Source of the DNA: an uncultured Methylopila sp.
GTDB lineage: Bacteria > Pseudomonadota > Alphaproteobacteria > Rhizobiales > Methylopilaceae
Assembly (NCBI GenBank): GCA_902168115.1
Contig: CABHPB010000068.1
Location: 62,001 to 126,000 of the forward strand
Direction of reading: 5' to 3'
DNA length: 64,000 nucleotides
In this document: in pieces, positions 54,226 to 63,939 of the stretch
Position numbering within the stretch: position 1 is the first letter of the stretch
Layout of the letters: each line of letters opens with the position of its first letter
Position numbers and translations under genes: made by a program
Notes under the pieces: model-generated
Told to the model about the DNA's origin: nothing
The model's database searches: none
Seen by the model: the letters and a program-made list of their open reading frames with translations, nothing else

Positions 54226-54648
54226 TCAGCCGACGATTTCTTTGTCGGTGAAGAAGTAGGCGATTTCTTCCTTGGCCGTTTCCGGCGCGTCCGAGCCGTG
54301 GACCGAATTCGCCTCGATCGACTCGGCGAAGTCCTTGCGGATGGTGCCGTCGGCGGCGTTGGCCGGATTGGTCGCGCCCATCACCTCGCGATACTTGGCG
54401 ATGGCGTTCTCGCCCTCGAGCGCCTGGACGACGACCGGGCCCGAGATCATGAACGTCACGAGGTCGTTGAAGAACGGCCGCTCCTTGTGGACCGCGTAGA
54501 AGCCCTCGGCCTGCTCCTTGGTCATGTGGATGCGCTTCTGCGCGATGACGCGCAGGCCGGCGGCCTCGATGTAGGACAGGATCTTGCCGGTGATGTTGCG
54601 GCGGGTCGCGTCGGGCTTGATGATCGAGAAAGTGCGCTCGATGGCCAT
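54226..54648 (-). CDS. ndk: Nucleoside-diphosphate kinase
   Basis: A 140-residue enzyme equilibrating NTP and NDP pools. The phosphorylated His is His117 in [25 protein letters not shown] near residue 11 is also typical. Length is standard. It is a single-gene unit with its own hairpin terminator, and it is divergent from the DinB gene. Confidence 0.97.
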   Translation of the reverse strand: MAIERTFSIIKPDATRRNITGKILSYIEAAGLRVIAQKRIHMTKEQAEGFYAVHKERPFFNDLVTFMISGPVVVQALEGENAIAKYREVMGATNPANAADGTIRKDFAESIEANSVHGSDAPETAKEEIAYFFTDKEIVG

Positions 54649-54813
54649 TTGGGTCGCCTTGTCTGTGGTCGGGCGCGGCCGCGGCTCGAGGCAAGCGGTC
54701 CCGTCGCGCCGAAGGGGATGGAAGCGCGCGGCTTATAGCGCGGGCTTGCGCGGCGGGAAAGCTCAGGAGCCGCCGAAGGCAGGCGTGCAGCCCTTACGGG
54801 AGGAATCCAGCCG

Positions 54814-55323
54814 ATGAAGCCGCATTGGGCGATGCTCGCCGCCTACAACGCATGGGCCAACGGACGGCTCTACGACGCCGTGGCCGCCCTGCCCGCGGGT
54901 TCGTTCGAAGCCGAGGGCGGCGTCTTCTTCGGCTCGCTGCGCGGAACGCTGAACCACCTCCTTGTCACCGACCGGATCTGGATGAAGCGCCTGACCGGCG
55001 AAGGCGAGCCGCCGGTGAGGCTCGACCAGATCCTGTTCTCGGCGTTCGAACCGCTGCACGAGGCCCGCACGGCGGAGGACCGGCGCATCGTCGACTGGGT
55101 CGACGGCCTGAGCGAGGACGACCTCGCCGGCCTCTTCCGCTACCGGCGCGTGACCACGCCCGACGTCATCGAGCAGCCCCGCGCCGAGGCGCTCGCGCAC
55201 CTCTTCAACCACCAGACCCATCACCGCGGCCAGGCGCATGCGCTGGTCACGCGGTTCGGCGGCCATGAGGCCGGGCCAGTGCTCGACCTCCTGGCGTTTC
55301 AGCGCACGATCCGCGCCCGGTAG
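54814..55323 (+). CDS. DinB family protein
   Basis: A 169-residue four-helix-bundle protein of the DinB/YfiT type. The three His that bind a divalent metal are visible: LNHLLVTDRIW near residue 50 and HQTHHRGQAHAL near 135. Such proteins are thought to be metal-dependent thiol transferases or hydrolases; DNA-damage induction is not implied. The ATG has GGGAGGA upstream. It is convergent with a transglutaminase gene. Confidence 0.9.
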   Translation: MKPHWAMLAAYNAWANGRLYDAVAALPAGSFEAEGGVFFGSLRGTLNHLLVTDRIWMKRLTGEGEPPVRLDQILFSAFEPLHEARTAEDRRIVDWVDGLSEDDLAGLFRYRRVTTPDVIEQPRAEALAHLFNHQTHHRGQAHALVTRFGGHEAGPVLDLLAFQRTIRAR

Positions 55324-55331
55324 CCCTCGGG

Positions 55332-55355
55332 CGTCCCGGCCCGGAGGCCGGGACG
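55332..55355. terminator. Hairpin between convergent genes
   Basis: A perfect 10-bp inverted repeat CGTCCCGGCC / GGCCGGGACG with a CGGA loop lies 9 bp after the DinB stop and 9 bp before the converging transglutaminase stop. There is no T run, so it may end transcription only weakly, or block convergent read-through. Confidence 0.45.
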
Positions 55356-55363
55356 ATAAGACG

Positions 55364-56455
55364 TTACGCCGTCACTTCCCGAGCCGTGATCGCATAGCGG
55401 AACTTGTCCGGGTCGAGGCAGTCCAGCAGGCCGGCGACGGTCTCCGCCTGCGGATACATGAAGAAGCCGAGCGGCGCGGCCTGCGAGCCGGGCAGTTTCA
55501 CGTCATGGGCGTCGTTGTAGGCGAGCCAATTCGTCTCCCACGAGCCGAACAGCGCGGCGCGAGCCGCTTTCACCTTCGGATCGTCCAGCGAGAGGTTAGC
55601 CGGCGGCTCCTCGAGCGCGACCTTGCGAACGTCCGCCGGGTCGACCGGGAACCAGCCCGCGCCGTCCAGCCACACTTCCGCGCGGCAGTGCTGGGACTTG
55701 GTGATGTTCTCGCTGTTGGCGCCGAGGCTCTTGTAGCCGAAGCGCGAGGGCGCGACGCGGATGCCGTAGACGTCGCGGGCCGGCAGACCTGCCGCGCGGG
55801 CGAGGCCGACATAGAGCGCGTTGATGTCGGCGCACTTGCCGCCGAGGTTGCCGCTCTCCAGCATCGTGGCGATGTCGCCAAGGCCGCAGCCGCGCACCTT
55901 GGCGTCGCGATGGGTGTTCAGCACGACCCATTCGTAGATCGCCTTCGCCTTGGCGCGGTCGTTGGTCTCGGCGCCCACGATGCCGGCGGCCGTCTTCGCG
56001 ACGATCCCATCCGTCGGGATCAGCTTCGTCGCGGCGAGATACTTCTCGCGCTCGGCCGCCGAAAGCGCGCCGGCGCCAGTCGTCGAAGACGCGTCGCGGT
56101 CGCGGGTCGAGACGCGGCTCACGACCTCGATCACCGGCGCTTCCGCGCCTTCCTTCCATTCCGCGACCGCCATGCCGACGGGACCAGCGACCAGGTCGGC
56201 CTTCGCGGCATTGCCCTCGATCCGCGTCTCGCCCGGCTTCGTCCAGTCGTCCGCGGCGAAGCTCGGGGTGGGCACCCACGCGCGCGAAACGCCCTTCGAC
56301 GGCGCGAGCTCGATCCGCGTGCGGATCTCGAAGCTGCGCCATGCGTCCGGTTTCGGCGCGAAGTCGGCCGCCTCGCCGGCGAAGGCGCTTCGGCCGAGGG
56401 CCGCGACGCCGACCGCCGCGGCGCCGGTCTTCAGAATGGTCCGACGATGCATCAT
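55364..56455 (-). CDS. Tat-exported transglutaminase-like protein
   Basis: A 363-residue protein with a twin-arginine signal (HRRTILKTGAAAVGVAALG). The mature protein has a transglutaminase-like domain: Cys in GNLGGKCADINAL, His in KSQHCRAEVWL and Asp in WFPVDPADV. It should act in the periplasm as a cysteine peptidase or amide-bond enzyme. ATG 56455 is chosen because AGGAGA lies just upstream, inside the longer frame. It follows the TlpA-like gene by 11 bp and shares its transcript. Confidence 0.88.
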   Translation of the reverse strand: MMHRRTILKTGAAAVGVAALGRSAFAGEAADFAPKPDAWRSFEIRTRIELAPSKGVSRAWVPTPSFAADDWTKPGETRIEGNAAKADLVAGPVGMAVAEWKEGAEAPVIEVVSRVSTRDRDASSTTGAGALSAAEREKYLAATKLIPTDGIVAKTAAGIVGAETNDRAKAKAIYEWVVLNTHRDAKVRGCGLGDIATMLESGNLGGKCADINALYVGLARAAGLPARDVYGIRVAPSRFGYKSLGANSENITKSQHCRAEVWLDGAGWFPVDPADVRKVALEEPPANLSLDDPKVKAARAALFGSWETNWLAYNDAHDVKLPGSQAAPLGFFMYPQAETVAGLLDCLDPDKFRYAITAREVTA

Positions 56456-56466
56456 GGCTGTTCTCC

Positions 56467-57027
56467 TCAAGGCTTCTTGTTGGATCGCGCCAGGCCGTCG
56501 AGGGCCCGGGCGGTTTCGGCGGAATTCCAGTCGAGCGGCCCGGCGGCGGCGAGCGATCCGCCCCCGCCGGGGGCGATCAGGATCGTCGCGGGCAATCCGC
56601 GCACCCGGAAGGCGTCGGCGACGGACTTGTCCTCGTCGAGCGCGACGGGTCCGGGCAGATCGAACCGGGCGGCGAACTTGCGCGCGCGGAGGGCCGGCTC
56701 CGAGACGTTGACGCCGATGAACCGGATCCGGTCGCGTCGCTCATGCGCGAAGCGCGAAAGCTCCGGCAGCTCGGTCACGCAGGGCTCGCACCAGCTCGCG
56801 AAGAAATGGATCAGCGTCACCCGGCCCGGCTCCGCCGCGATCGACAACGGCGCGCCGCCGAGATCTCGCGTCGCGACAGGATCCTTGGGAAGCCCCTCGA
56901 ACGGGGCGAGCGCGCCGTACTCGGCCGCGTCAGCGATGGTCAGGCAAGCGAGCAAGCCGGCGGCCGCGAACGCCGTCCGTCCTGAATAGGCTTGACCGAT
57001 ATCCCTGAACCTCGCGATCGCCGGCAC
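56467..57027 (-). CDS. TlpA-like thioredoxin-fold protein
   Basis: A 186-residue protein with a hydrophobic N-terminal segment (AFAAAGLLACLTIADAAEY) that serves as a signal or anchor, followed by a thioredoxin domain with the active site FFASWCEPCVTELPEL. It should reduce periplasmic disulfides, possibly keeping the catalytic Cys of the downstream transglutaminase reduced. That link is inference from operon position. ATG 57027 is uncertain, since the N terminus is long for a signal peptide. Confidence 0.85.
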   Translation of the reverse strand: MPAIARFRDIGQAYSGRTAFAAAGLLACLTIADAAEYGALAPFEGLPKDPVATRDLGGAPLSIAAEPGRVTLIHFFASWCEPCVTELPELSRFAHERRDRIRFIGVNVSEPALRARKFAARFDLPGPVALDEDKSVADAFRVRGLPATILIAPGGGGSLAAAGPLDWNSAETARALDGLARSNKKP

Positions 57028-57264
57028 GCGGCAGATCCTCCGTGAAACTTCATCGACGATGTCCTTCTCGACGACCCCCGGTCAAGTGGGGCCCACGCAC
57101 GCTGTTTCGGGGGCGCGTTCCCAAGCGCGTTACCGCCGCCCGGCCCCGGGAAGCGGCGGCCAGCGGCGCTGCGACGACCATCGCTTGCAGTCGAAGCCCG
57201 AGCGCACCAAATCTTGCTGGCGGGACGCTGACGTCCTGCCGCACGACCGGAGCCGCCGAAACTG

Positions 57265-57768
57265 ATGACGACCTCCAGCCCGCTCTATCCGTCCGCCGTC
57301 CCGCCGCGCGAACTCATCGATCTGCTCGTCGAGCCGAGGCTCTATGACGGCGTGCTGAGCCGCCGCGTGCTGGCCTTCTGCGTGGACTTCGTGATCGTCG
57401 CGACGCTTACGCTGATCGCGATCCCGGTCGTCGGTGTGCTCGGCGTGCTGACGCTCGGCCTCGGCTGGCTGCTTTACCCGTTCCTGTTCCAGACGATCGC
57501 GATCCTCTATTCCGGCGCGACGCTCGGCGGCGACAAGGCCGCGACCTGGGGCATGCGCCTCACCGGCCTCACCTGCCGGATCTGGCACGGCGCCAAGCCC
57601 GGCTTCGTGATCGCCGCGGCGCATGTCGTGCTGCTCTATATGTCGATCACCTTCCTGACGCCGTTCGTGCTGATCGTCGGCCTGCTGACGCGGCGCAAGC
57701 AGCTGCTCCACGACCTCGTGCTGGGCACGTTGTTCGTCGACAAGGGAACGCTCGAGGGCAGCGTCTGA
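57265..57768 (+). CDS. RDD family membrane protein
   Basis: A 167-residue protein with the RDD motif region (SRRVLAFCVDFVIVATLTL) and three predicted membrane helices; the Asp is in the first helix and an Arg precedes it. The domain ends KQLLHDLVLGTLFVDK, as is usual. Function is not established; some homologues act in ion transport. It lies about 100 bp before bpt. Confidence 0.88.
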   Translation: MTTSSPLYPSAVPPRELIDLLVEPRLYDGVLSRRVLAFCVDFVIVATLTLIAIPVVGVLGVLTLGLGWLLYPFLFQTIAILYSGATLGGDKAATWGMRLTGLTCRIWHGAKPGFVIAAAHVVLLYMSITFLTPFVLIVGLLTRRKQLLHDLVLGTLFVDKGTLEGSV

Positions 57769-57872
57769 TCGCGCTCAGCAAAGCCGCTTGCCGAGCCGCA
57801 AGCTGCTGATATCCTTCTAGACTCATACGGCGTCGCGGGCGGGACCGCGGCGTCGGCGAGGACGTCTGGCAC

Positions 57873-58625
57873 TTGACCGCACATTCGCGCGATACGCCGC
57901 AGTTCTACCTGACCGCGCCTTCGCCCTGCCCCTATCTGAAGGGGCAGTACGAGCGGAAGGTCTTCACTCATCTGGTCGGCGAACAGGCGGCGACGCTCAA
58001 CGACCTGCTGACGCATGGCGGCTTCCGCCGCAGCCAGACGATCGCCTACCGGCCAGCCTGCGAAAGCTGCCGGGCCTGCGTTTCGATCCGCGTCAGGGTC
58101 GACGAGTTCATCACGACCAAGGCCTTCCGCCGCAATCGCCAGATCAACAGCGACCTCGTGCGCCACGAGCTCGGCGCGACGCCGACGAGCGAGCAGTATT
58201 CGCTGTTCCGCTCCTATCTCGACGCACGCCATTCGGACGGCGGCATGGTCGACATGACCGTGCTCGACTACGCCACGATGGTTGAGGACAGCCATGTCCG
58301 CACCGGGCTCATCGAGTACCGCAGGCGCGGACCCGACACGGCGGTGAACGGACGGGGCCAGGGCCCGCTGCTCGCCGTCGCTCTCGTCGACCGGCTTTCG
58401 GACGGGCTGTCGCTGGTCTATTCCTTCTACGACCCGGAACAGACGGACCGCGGGCTCGGCACCCACGTCATCCTCGACCACGTGCAGCGCGCCAGGGAGC
58501 TCGGCCTCGCCTATCTCTATCTCGGCTACTGGGTCCAGGGCTCGCCCAAGATGGACTACAAGCGCCGCTTCCGCCCGCAGGAATATCTCGGCCCGACCGG
58601 CTGGGTCCTGCGCGAGGGCGAGTGA
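57873..58625 (+). CDS. bpt: Aspartate/glutamate leucyltransferase
   Basis: A 250-residue enzyme transferring Leu from leucyl-tRNA to N-terminal Asp or Glu, marking proteins for ClpAP (bacterial N-end rule). The conserved Cys-rich segment [16 protein letters not shown] and the DYxxMVE-like DYATMVEDS region identify it. The related eukaryotic ATE1 has the same fold. Start TTG 57873 is preferred because homologues begin at about this point and GAGGA lies upstream. No aat gene is nearby. Confidence 0.93.
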   Translation: MTAHSRDTPQFYLTAPSPCPYLKGQYERKVFTHLVGEQAATLNDLLTHGGFRRSQTIAYRPACESCRACVSIRVRVDEFITTKAFRRNRQINSDLVRHELGATPTSEQYSLFRSYLDARHSDGGMVDMTVLDYATMVEDSHVRTGLIEYRRRGPDTAVNGRGQGPLLAVALVDRLSDGLSLVYSFYDPEQTDRGLGTHVILDHVQRARELGLAYLYLGYWVQGSPKMDYKRRFRPQEYLGPTGWVLREGE

Positions 58626-58786
58626 GCCCTCATCCCCCGCCGCGCGCCGTGGGCGCCGCGGACTAACCGGTCGTCGGGCCGCCCGCGGCCGACGATCCGC
58701 GCCGGCCGGCGACGGAGCCTGACCGGGCTTTCCCGATCCGCCGTCCTCCGGGCTATACCGACCGCCGACCGTTCGCCGGAGAGCCC

Positions 58787-59500
58787 ATGGCCGAAAGCGC
58801 CGCCAGTCCAAGCCCAATGATGCAGGGCGTGCGCGACAGCACGCCGGTCGTGGTGGCGATCCTGCCGTTCGGCGTGCTGTTTGGCGCGCTTGCGGTCGCC
58901 AACGGGCTGACGCCGTTCGAGGCCGTGCTGATGAGCGCGACGATCTTCGCCGGCGCGAGCCAGATGGTCGGGATCGAACTGTTCGGCCGTGAGATCTCGC
59001 CCGCGCTGATCGTCTTCGCGCTGTTCGCGGTCAATTTCCGGCACGTCCTCTACTCCGCCGCGATCGGCCGGCGGATCACGGACTGGCCGATCGGCCGGCA
59101 AGCCGCGGCCTTCTTCGTGCTCTGCGACCCGGTCTACGCCGAAGCCGAACGCAAGGCCGAACGGGGCCTGCCGATCGAGCCCGGCTGGTATTTCGGGATG
59201 GGCGTCACCGTCTGGCTGTTCTGGACGCTGCAGACGGCGCTCGGCGCGGCGTTCGGCGGGCTGATCGACGACCCGCACGCGCTCGGGCTCGATTTCCTGC
59301 TGCCGATCTATTTCCTCGGCCTCGTCATGAGTTTTCGGAGCCGTCCGCTCTGGGCGCCCGTGGTGCTGGCGAGCGCGCTCGCCTCGGTGCTCGCCTACCG
59401 CTTCGTCGGCTCGCCCTGGCACGTCTCGATCGGCGGCCTCGCCGGCGTCGCGGTCGCGGCGCTGGCGCCGCCGCCGAAGACGGTCGAGGCGGACGGTTGA
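58787..59500 (+). CDS. azlC: AzlC family branched-chain amino acid exporter subunit
   Basis: A 237-residue membrane protein with about six helices. The family signature FGVLFGALAVANGLTPFEA and the FAGASQM motif near residue 65 are clear. Together with AzlD it exports leucine, isoleucine or related compounds (as LIV-E class systems do). The stop overlaps the azlD start (TTGA), so the two are coupled. Confidence 0.93.
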   Translation: MAESAASPSPMMQGVRDSTPVVVAILPFGVLFGALAVANGLTPFEAVLMSATIFAGASQMVGIELFGREISPALIVFALFAVNFRHVLYSAAIGRRITDWPIGRQAAAFFVLCDPVYAEAERKAERGLPIEPGWYFGMGVTVWLFWTLQTALGAAFGGLIDDPHALGLDFLLPIYFLGLVMSFRSRPLWAPVVLASALASVLAYRFVGSPWHVSIGGLAGVAVAALAPPPKTVEADG

Positions 59501-59793
59501 GCGAGATGACCTGGGTCATCCTCGCCGGCGCCGTCGTGACCTATCTGACGCGGATCGGCGGTCATCTGGTGCTGTCGCGCTTTGACGAGATCCCGCCGCG
59601 CGTCGAGGCGGCGCTCAACGCGGTGCCGGCCGCGGTGCTGACGACGCTCGTCGCTCCGCCGCTGCTCCACGCCGGACCGGTCGAATGGGCCGCCACGATC
59701 GTCGCCGGCCTGGTGGCGCTGCGCGCCGGGCTGATGACGATGTTCCTGACCGGCGCGGCGATCCTGTTGGCCGGGCGGTTCTTGTTGGCGTGA
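59497..59793 (+). CDS. azlD: AzlD family branched-chain amino acid exporter subunit
   Basis: A 98-residue membrane protein with three or four helices; the conserved early segment VVTYLTRIGGHLVL and the middle NAVPAAVLTTLVAPPLL fit AzlD. TTG 59497 overlaps the azlC stop by 4 bases; ATG 59506 is a possible alternative. It completes the transporter with AzlC. Confidence 0.92.
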   Translation: MSEMTWVILAGAVVTYLTRIGGHLVLSRFDEIPPRVEAALNAVPAAVLTTLVAPPLLHAGPVEWAATIVAGLVALRAGLMTMFLTGAAILLAGRFLLA

Positions 59794-59849
59794 CGGCGCC
59801 GCGGCCAGAGCCATGTCCTGTGACGGCGCCGCCCGCACCCTTCACCCCG

Positions 59850-59879
59850 ACCTTCTCCCTCAAGGGGAGAGGGGGAAGG
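59850..59879. repeat. Short palindromic repeat (CTTCTCCCT-type) in the azlD-parC gap
   Basis: An inverted repeat built on CCTTCTCCCT and AGGGGGAAGG with a CAAGGGGAG centre lies between the convergent azlD and parC genes. Elements of this type recur between genes in many alphaproteobacterial genomes. A short direct repeat TGACGGCGCCGC occurs at 59791 and 59821. Copy number in this genome is not visible here. Confidence 0.5.
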
Positions 59880-59892
59880 CAAGCGTCGCGCC

Positions 59893-62133
59893 CTACCCTG
59901 AAAACCTGTTCGACTTCGGGAAGCCGTGCGGGGGCAGCCTGCCCGCCTCGGCGCGGTTGCCGAGCCAGTCGCGCAGTTCCTCGCCCTTCACGAGCCGCGC
60001 GACGCCGCCGTTGGTCGTGAAGGTCAGGCCGTCGGCCAGCGCGAAGACCTTGGCGTCGGACACGCCGCCGTCCTTGTAGCGCTGGAGGCGGACGCCCGCG
60101 CCGCGGGCCATCTCGGCGACCTGCGCGACCGGGAACAGAAGCAGCTTCCGGTTCTGGCCGACGATCGCGACCGTGTCGCCTTCGGCTTCCGTGAACAGCA
60201 GGACGCTGGCCTTGTCGACGTTGGCGACCTGCCGGCCCTTTCGGGTCGACGACAGCAGCTGGTCCTCACCGACGAGGAAGCCGCGCGCCTCGCTGGTGAC
60301 GACGAGCCGCTTGCGGCCGGCCTTGTGCGCGAAGGCGCCGACGATCTCGGCGCCCTCGTCGAAATCGACCATCAGCCGGATCGGCTCGCCATTGCCGCGC
60401 CCGCCCGGCAGCTTCGAGGCGTCGAGGGTGAAAACCTTGCCGTTGGACGCGACGAGCAGCAGCTTCGCCGTCGTCTCGCTCGGGAAGGTGAACTTCAGCT
60501 TGTCGTCCGTCTTGAAGGACAGGTTCGACACGTCGGCGACGTGGCCCTTGAGCGCGCGGATCCAGCCCTTCTCCGAAATCACCACCGTGACCGGCTCGCG
60601 CTCGACGAAGGCGTCGGCGACGTCGGCCGCGGTCGCCGAAGGCGGCGCCTCGAAGGTGGTGCGGCGCTTGCCGAGCGGCGTGTCGGGGCCAAAGGTCTTT
60701 TCGAGGCCGTCGAGCTCCTTGCCGACGCGCTTCCATTGCTTGGCCTCGGAGCCGAGCAGGCCGCGCAGCTCCTCGCCCTCCTTGGTGAGCTTCTCGTGCT
60801 CGCGACGGATCTCGATCTCCTCGAGCTTCGCCAGCGAGCGGAGCCGCATGTTGAGGATCGAGTCGGCCTGAAGCTCGGTGAGGTCGAAGGCGGCCATGAG
60901 TTCGGCCTTGGGATCGTCCGCCTGCCGGACGATGCGGATCACCTCGTCGACGTTCAGGAAGGCGATCAGCAGGCCGTCGAGGATTTCGAGCCGCCGGACG
61001 ATGGCGTCGAGCCGGTGCCGGGAGCGGCGCTGGATGACCTCGCGGCGATGGTCCAGCCAGTGGCGCAGCGCGTCCTTGAGGCCGAGCACCATCGGCGTCT
61101 GGCCGCGGACCAGCACGTTCATGTTGATCGGGATGCGGGTCTCCAGCTCGGTGAGCTTGAAGACCGACTCCATCATCACGATCGGATCGACCTGCCGTGC
61201 GCGCGGCTCCAGCACGAGGCGGATGTCCTCGGCCGACTCGTCGCGCACGTCGACGACCAACGGCAGCTTGCGTTCGTTGATCAGCTCGGCGATGCGCTCG
61301 ACCAGGCGGCTCTTCGGAATGCCGTAAGGAATCTCTGTGACGACCGCGACCCAGGTCCCGCGGCCGAGATCCTCGACCTTCCAGCGCGCTCTCGTGCGGA
61401 ACGAGCCCCTGCCCGTCCGGTAGCTCTCGGCGATCACCGAGGCCGAGTCGACGATGACGCCGCCGGTCGGGAAGTCCGGCCCGAGGACGTGCGTCAGAAG
61501 CTCCGCCGTCTCGGCCTTGGGGTTCTCGAGCAGCACGCGCGCGGCGCGCACGAGTTCGGTGACGTTGTGCGGGGGAATCGAGGTCGCCATGCCGACCGCG
61601 ATGCCCTGCGAGCCGTTGGCGAGCAGGTTCGGAAAGGCGCCCGGCAGGACGATCGGCTCTTCCTCGGAGCCGTCATAGGTCGGGCGGAAATCGACGGCGT
61701 CCTCGTCGAGCCCGTCGAGCAGCAGGCGCGCGACCTCGGTGAGGCGCGCCTCGGTGTATCGCATCGCCGCGGCGTTATCGCCGTCGACGTTGCCGAAGTT
61801 GCCCTGCCCCTCGACCAGCGGCCAGCGCTGGGCGAAGTCCTGCGCCAGGCGCACCAGCGCATCGTAGACCGACTGGTCGCCATGCGGATGATATTTGCCG
61901 ATCACGTCGCCGACGACGCGGGCGCATTTCTTGAAGGCGGCCCCGGGATCGAGCCTCAGCTCGCGCATCGCCCACAGCACGCGGCGATGCACCGGCTTCA
62001 GCCCGTCGCGGACGTCCGGCAGGGCGCGCTGGGTGATCGTGGAGAGCGCGTAGGCGAGATAGCGCTCCTCGAGCGCCGACCGGAGGTCGACCGGGAGGAC
62101 GCCGTCTTCGGGCGGCGGGGCGAGTTCGCTCAT
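59893..62133 (-). CDS. parC: DNA topoisomerase IV subunit A (ParC)
   Basis: The 746-residue breakage-reunion subunit of topoisomerase IV, partner of the ParE at 2186-4225. The winged-helix domain shows [17 protein letters not shown] at 82-98. The catalytic Tyr is Tyr126 in [12 protein letters not shown] coiled-coil region near residue 440 and a C-terminal beta-pinwheel follow, the latter with fewer blades than GyrA. The first 10 residues are Pro-rich. The residue matching E. coli Ser80 is Gln, and that matching Glu84 is Asp, as appears common in this group. Confidence 0.96.
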   Translation of the reverse strand: MSELAPPPEDGVLPVDLRSALEERYLAYALSTITQRALPDVRDGLKPVHRRVLWAMRELRLDPGAAFKKCARVVGDVIGKYHPHGDQSVYDALVRLAQDFAQRWPLVEGQGNFGNVDGDNAAAMRYTEARLTEVARLLLDGLDEDAVDFRPTYDGSEEEPIVLPGAFPNLLANGSQGIAVGMATSIPPHNVTELVRAARVLLENPKAETAELLTHVLGPDFPTGGVIVDSASVIAESYRTGRGSFRTRARWKVEDLGRGTWVAVVTEIPYGIPKSRLVERIAELINERKLPLVVDVRDESAEDIRLVLEPRARQVDPIVMMESVFKLTELETRIPINMNVLVRGQTPMVLGLKDALRHWLDHRREVIQRRSRHRLDAIVRRLEILDGLLIAFLNVDEVIRIVRQADDPKAELMAAFDLTELQADSILNMRLRSLAKLEEIEIRREHEKLTKEGEELRGLLGSEAKQWKRVGKELDGLEKTFGPDTPLGKRRTTFEAPPSATAADVADAFVEREPVTVVISEKGWIRALKGHVADVSNLSFKTDDKLKFTFPSETTAKLLLVASNGKVFTLDASKLPGGRGNGEPIRLMVDFDEGAEIVGAFAHKAGRKRLVVTSEARGFLVGEDQLLSSTRKGRQVANVDKASVLLFTEAEGDTVAIVGQNRKLLLFPVAQVAEMARGAGVRLQRYKDGGVSDAKVFALADGLTFTTNGGVARLVKGEELRDWLGNRAEAGRLPPHGFPKSNRFSG

Positions 62134-62219
62134 GCCTCGTGGTTAGGCGCAGGCACGATTCGGAACAAGAAGGCCTTGGGCCGCACCGCACAGGGAAACA
62201 GCGCGGCGCGGCCCAAAAA

Positions 62220-62468
62220 TCAGTTCTGGTTGGCGTGGTTCGAGCGGCTCGTGCCGTCGCCGACGTTCGGCGTGTTCTCGCGCGCGTCGCTGTTCAGCTC
62301 CTGGCGATACGGATCGAGCTTGCGCTCGACCACGACGCCGCGCTCTTCCACGACGGCGGGCGGCGGTTCGGTCACAACCGTCTCGCCCTGCGGACGGACG
62401 ACGACGGTCTGTGCGTGAGCCGAGCCGACGGCCGCAAGCGTCGCGGCCGCGAGGATCAGTGTTCTCAT
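62220..62468 (-). CDS. Small exported protein, unknown function
   Basis: An 82-residue protein: signal peptide MRTLILAAATLAAVGSAHAQ, then TVVVRPQGETVV and a Pro/Glu/Val-rich mature region, ending in a Asn-rich tail (SNHANQN). No domain is recognised. It resembles the next gene upstream in signal sequence and in the QTVV start of the mature part, which suggests a duplication. It sits downstream of its paralogue on the same strand. Confidence 0.68.
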   Translation of the reverse strand: MRTLILAAATLAAVGSAHAQTVVVRPQGETVVTEPPPAVVEERGVVVERKLDPYRQELNSDARENTPNVGDGTSRSNHANQN

Positions 62469-62483
62469 CGTCTCCTCCCCCGC

Positions 62484-62741
62484 TCAGCGGGACCGCGTCT
62501 CGACCTCGACGGCCGGCGCCTCACGCTTCTCGATGACGACGCGCTCGCGCGGCTCGACGACCGTGGTCGTGGAACGCTTCTCGAGCATCGTGGTGTCGTC
62601 GGCCGGCCGCTGGCGGGCGTTCGGTGTCGCGCCCGCCACCGGCGCGGAATGCACGCCGGCCTCTGTCTCCTTGACGACAGTCTGAGCGTTCGCGGCGGTC
62701 GCCATCGCAAGCGCGCCTGCAAGCACGATCAGGGATCTCAT
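62484..62741 (-). CDS. Small exported protein, unknown function (paralogue-like)
   Basis: An 85-residue protein with signal peptide [20 protein letters not shown] followed by TVVKETEAG and a low-complexity Val/Glu/Arg region ending VEVETRSR. Only 15 bp separate it from the similar gene at 62220. The two share signal-peptide design and a mature start of QTVV. Function unknown; the segments VVEP and RVVIEKRE recall DUF1236-type periplasmic proteins, but I cannot confirm this. Confidence 0.68.
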   Translation of the reverse strand: MRSLIVLAGALAMATAANAQTVVKETEAGVHSAPVAGATPNARQRPADDTTMLEKRSTTTVVEPRERVVIEKREAPAVEVETRSR

Positions 62742-62902
62742 GGGTGCCTCGTCATTTCCGCGGCGTCGGTCGCCACATGCGCCTCTCGCCCTGTAAAGGC
62801 GCGGCGCCGATGGTTCGTTCCGGCGCGTTCTTCGATCGGAGTTGCGGAACGGACCGCCGATCCCGATCTGAAGACGCCGCGGCGAAGCCGAAGGACGTCC
62901 TC

Positions 62903-63934
62903 ATGCTGCCGAACGTTTCACCCGCACTTTCCGTGCTCGACCTCGCCTTCATTCCGGAGGGCGGCGACTCGGCGCAGGCGCTGCATCGCTCGCTCGAACT
63001 CGCGAGACTGACGGAGACGCTGGGCTACCGACGGTTCTGGCTCGCCGAGCATCACAACATGGTCGGCATCGCCAGCGCGGCGACCGCAGTCGCGATCGGC
63101 TACGTCGCCGCCGGGACGAAGACCATCCGCGTCGGCGCCGGCGGGATCATGCTCCCGAACCACGCGCCGATGGTGATCGCCGAGCAGTTCGGCACGCTCG
63201 AAACGCTCTATCCCGGCCGGATCGATCTCGGCCTCGGTCGCGCGCCCGGCACGGACGGCCAGACGCTGCGGGCCCTGCGCCGCACTTACGAGTCGGCCGA
63301 AACCTTCCCACAAGACGTCGTCGAGTTGCAGGCGCTCCTCGGCCCGGTTCAGGAAGGGCAGACCGTGCAGGCCGTGCCGGGCGCGGGCACGAACGTGCCG
63401 CTCTGGATTCTCGGCTCAAGCCTGTTCGGCGCGCAGCTCGCCGCCATGCTCGGGCTGCCCTACGGCTTCGCCTCCCATTTCGCGCCGGACGCGCTCGACG
63501 GCGCCCTCGCGATCTATCGCCAGCGCTTCGAGCCGTCCGCTCAGCTCGACCATCCCCATGTCGCGGTCGGCGTGAACGTGATCGCGGCCGAGACGGACAA
63601 GGAGGCGCATCGTCTGTTCACCTCCGCGCAACAGAGCTTCGCGCGCATGATCCGCGGAACGCGCGGCAAGCTGCCGCCGCCGATCGACGACATCGAGAGC
63701 TTCTGGACGCCGCGCGAGAAGGCGCACGCCTCCTCGATGCTCGCCTGCTCGGTCGTCGGCTCGCCCGCGACGGTCCGGCGTGGACTGGATCAGCTTGCAG
63801 ACCGGACGAAGGCGGACGAGTTCATCGTCGCCGCCGCCATCCATGACGGCGCGGCGCGGCTTCGCTCCTATGAGATCCTCGCGGAAGTCGGGGGCCTGTC
63901 TCGCGCAGCCCCTCGCCTCGCCGCCTGCGGCTGA
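62903..63934 (+). CDS. LLM-class flavin-dependent oxidoreductase (luciferase-like)
   Basis: A 343-residue TIM-barrel monooxygenase-like protein of the YhbW-type. [21 protein letters not shown] near residue 45 and [16 protein letters not shown] near 105 are characteristic of this luciferase-like subgroup that uses FMNH2 or F420. The substrate is unknown. ATG 62903 has AAGGAC about 8 nt upstream; the upstream open frame to 62744 is rejected because homologues begin at LSVLDLAFI. Confidence 0.92.
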   Translation: MLPNVSPALSVLDLAFIPEGGDSAQALHRSLELARLTETLGYRRFWLAEHHNMVGIASAATAVAIGYVAAGTKTIRVGAGGIMLPNHAPMVIAEQFGTLETLYPGRIDLGLGRAPGTDGQTLRALRRTYESAETFPQDVVELQALLGPVQEGQTVQAVPGAGTNVPLWILGSSLFGAQLAAMLGLPYGFASHFAPDALDGALAIYRQRFEPSAQLDHPHVAVGVNVIAAETDKEAHRLFTSAQQSFARMIRGTRGKLPPPIDDIESFWTPREKAHASSMLACSVVGSPATVRRGLDQLADRTKADEFIVAAAIHDGAARLRSYEILAEVGGLSRAAPRLAACG

Positions 63935-63939
63935 GCCGT

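Noticed and set aside
59926..62418. An 830-codon open frame on the plus strand across parC and beyond
   Set aside because: It mirrors parC, has repetitive Leu/Glu/Asp/Arg composition without motifs, and conflicts with a fully supported ParC on the other strand.
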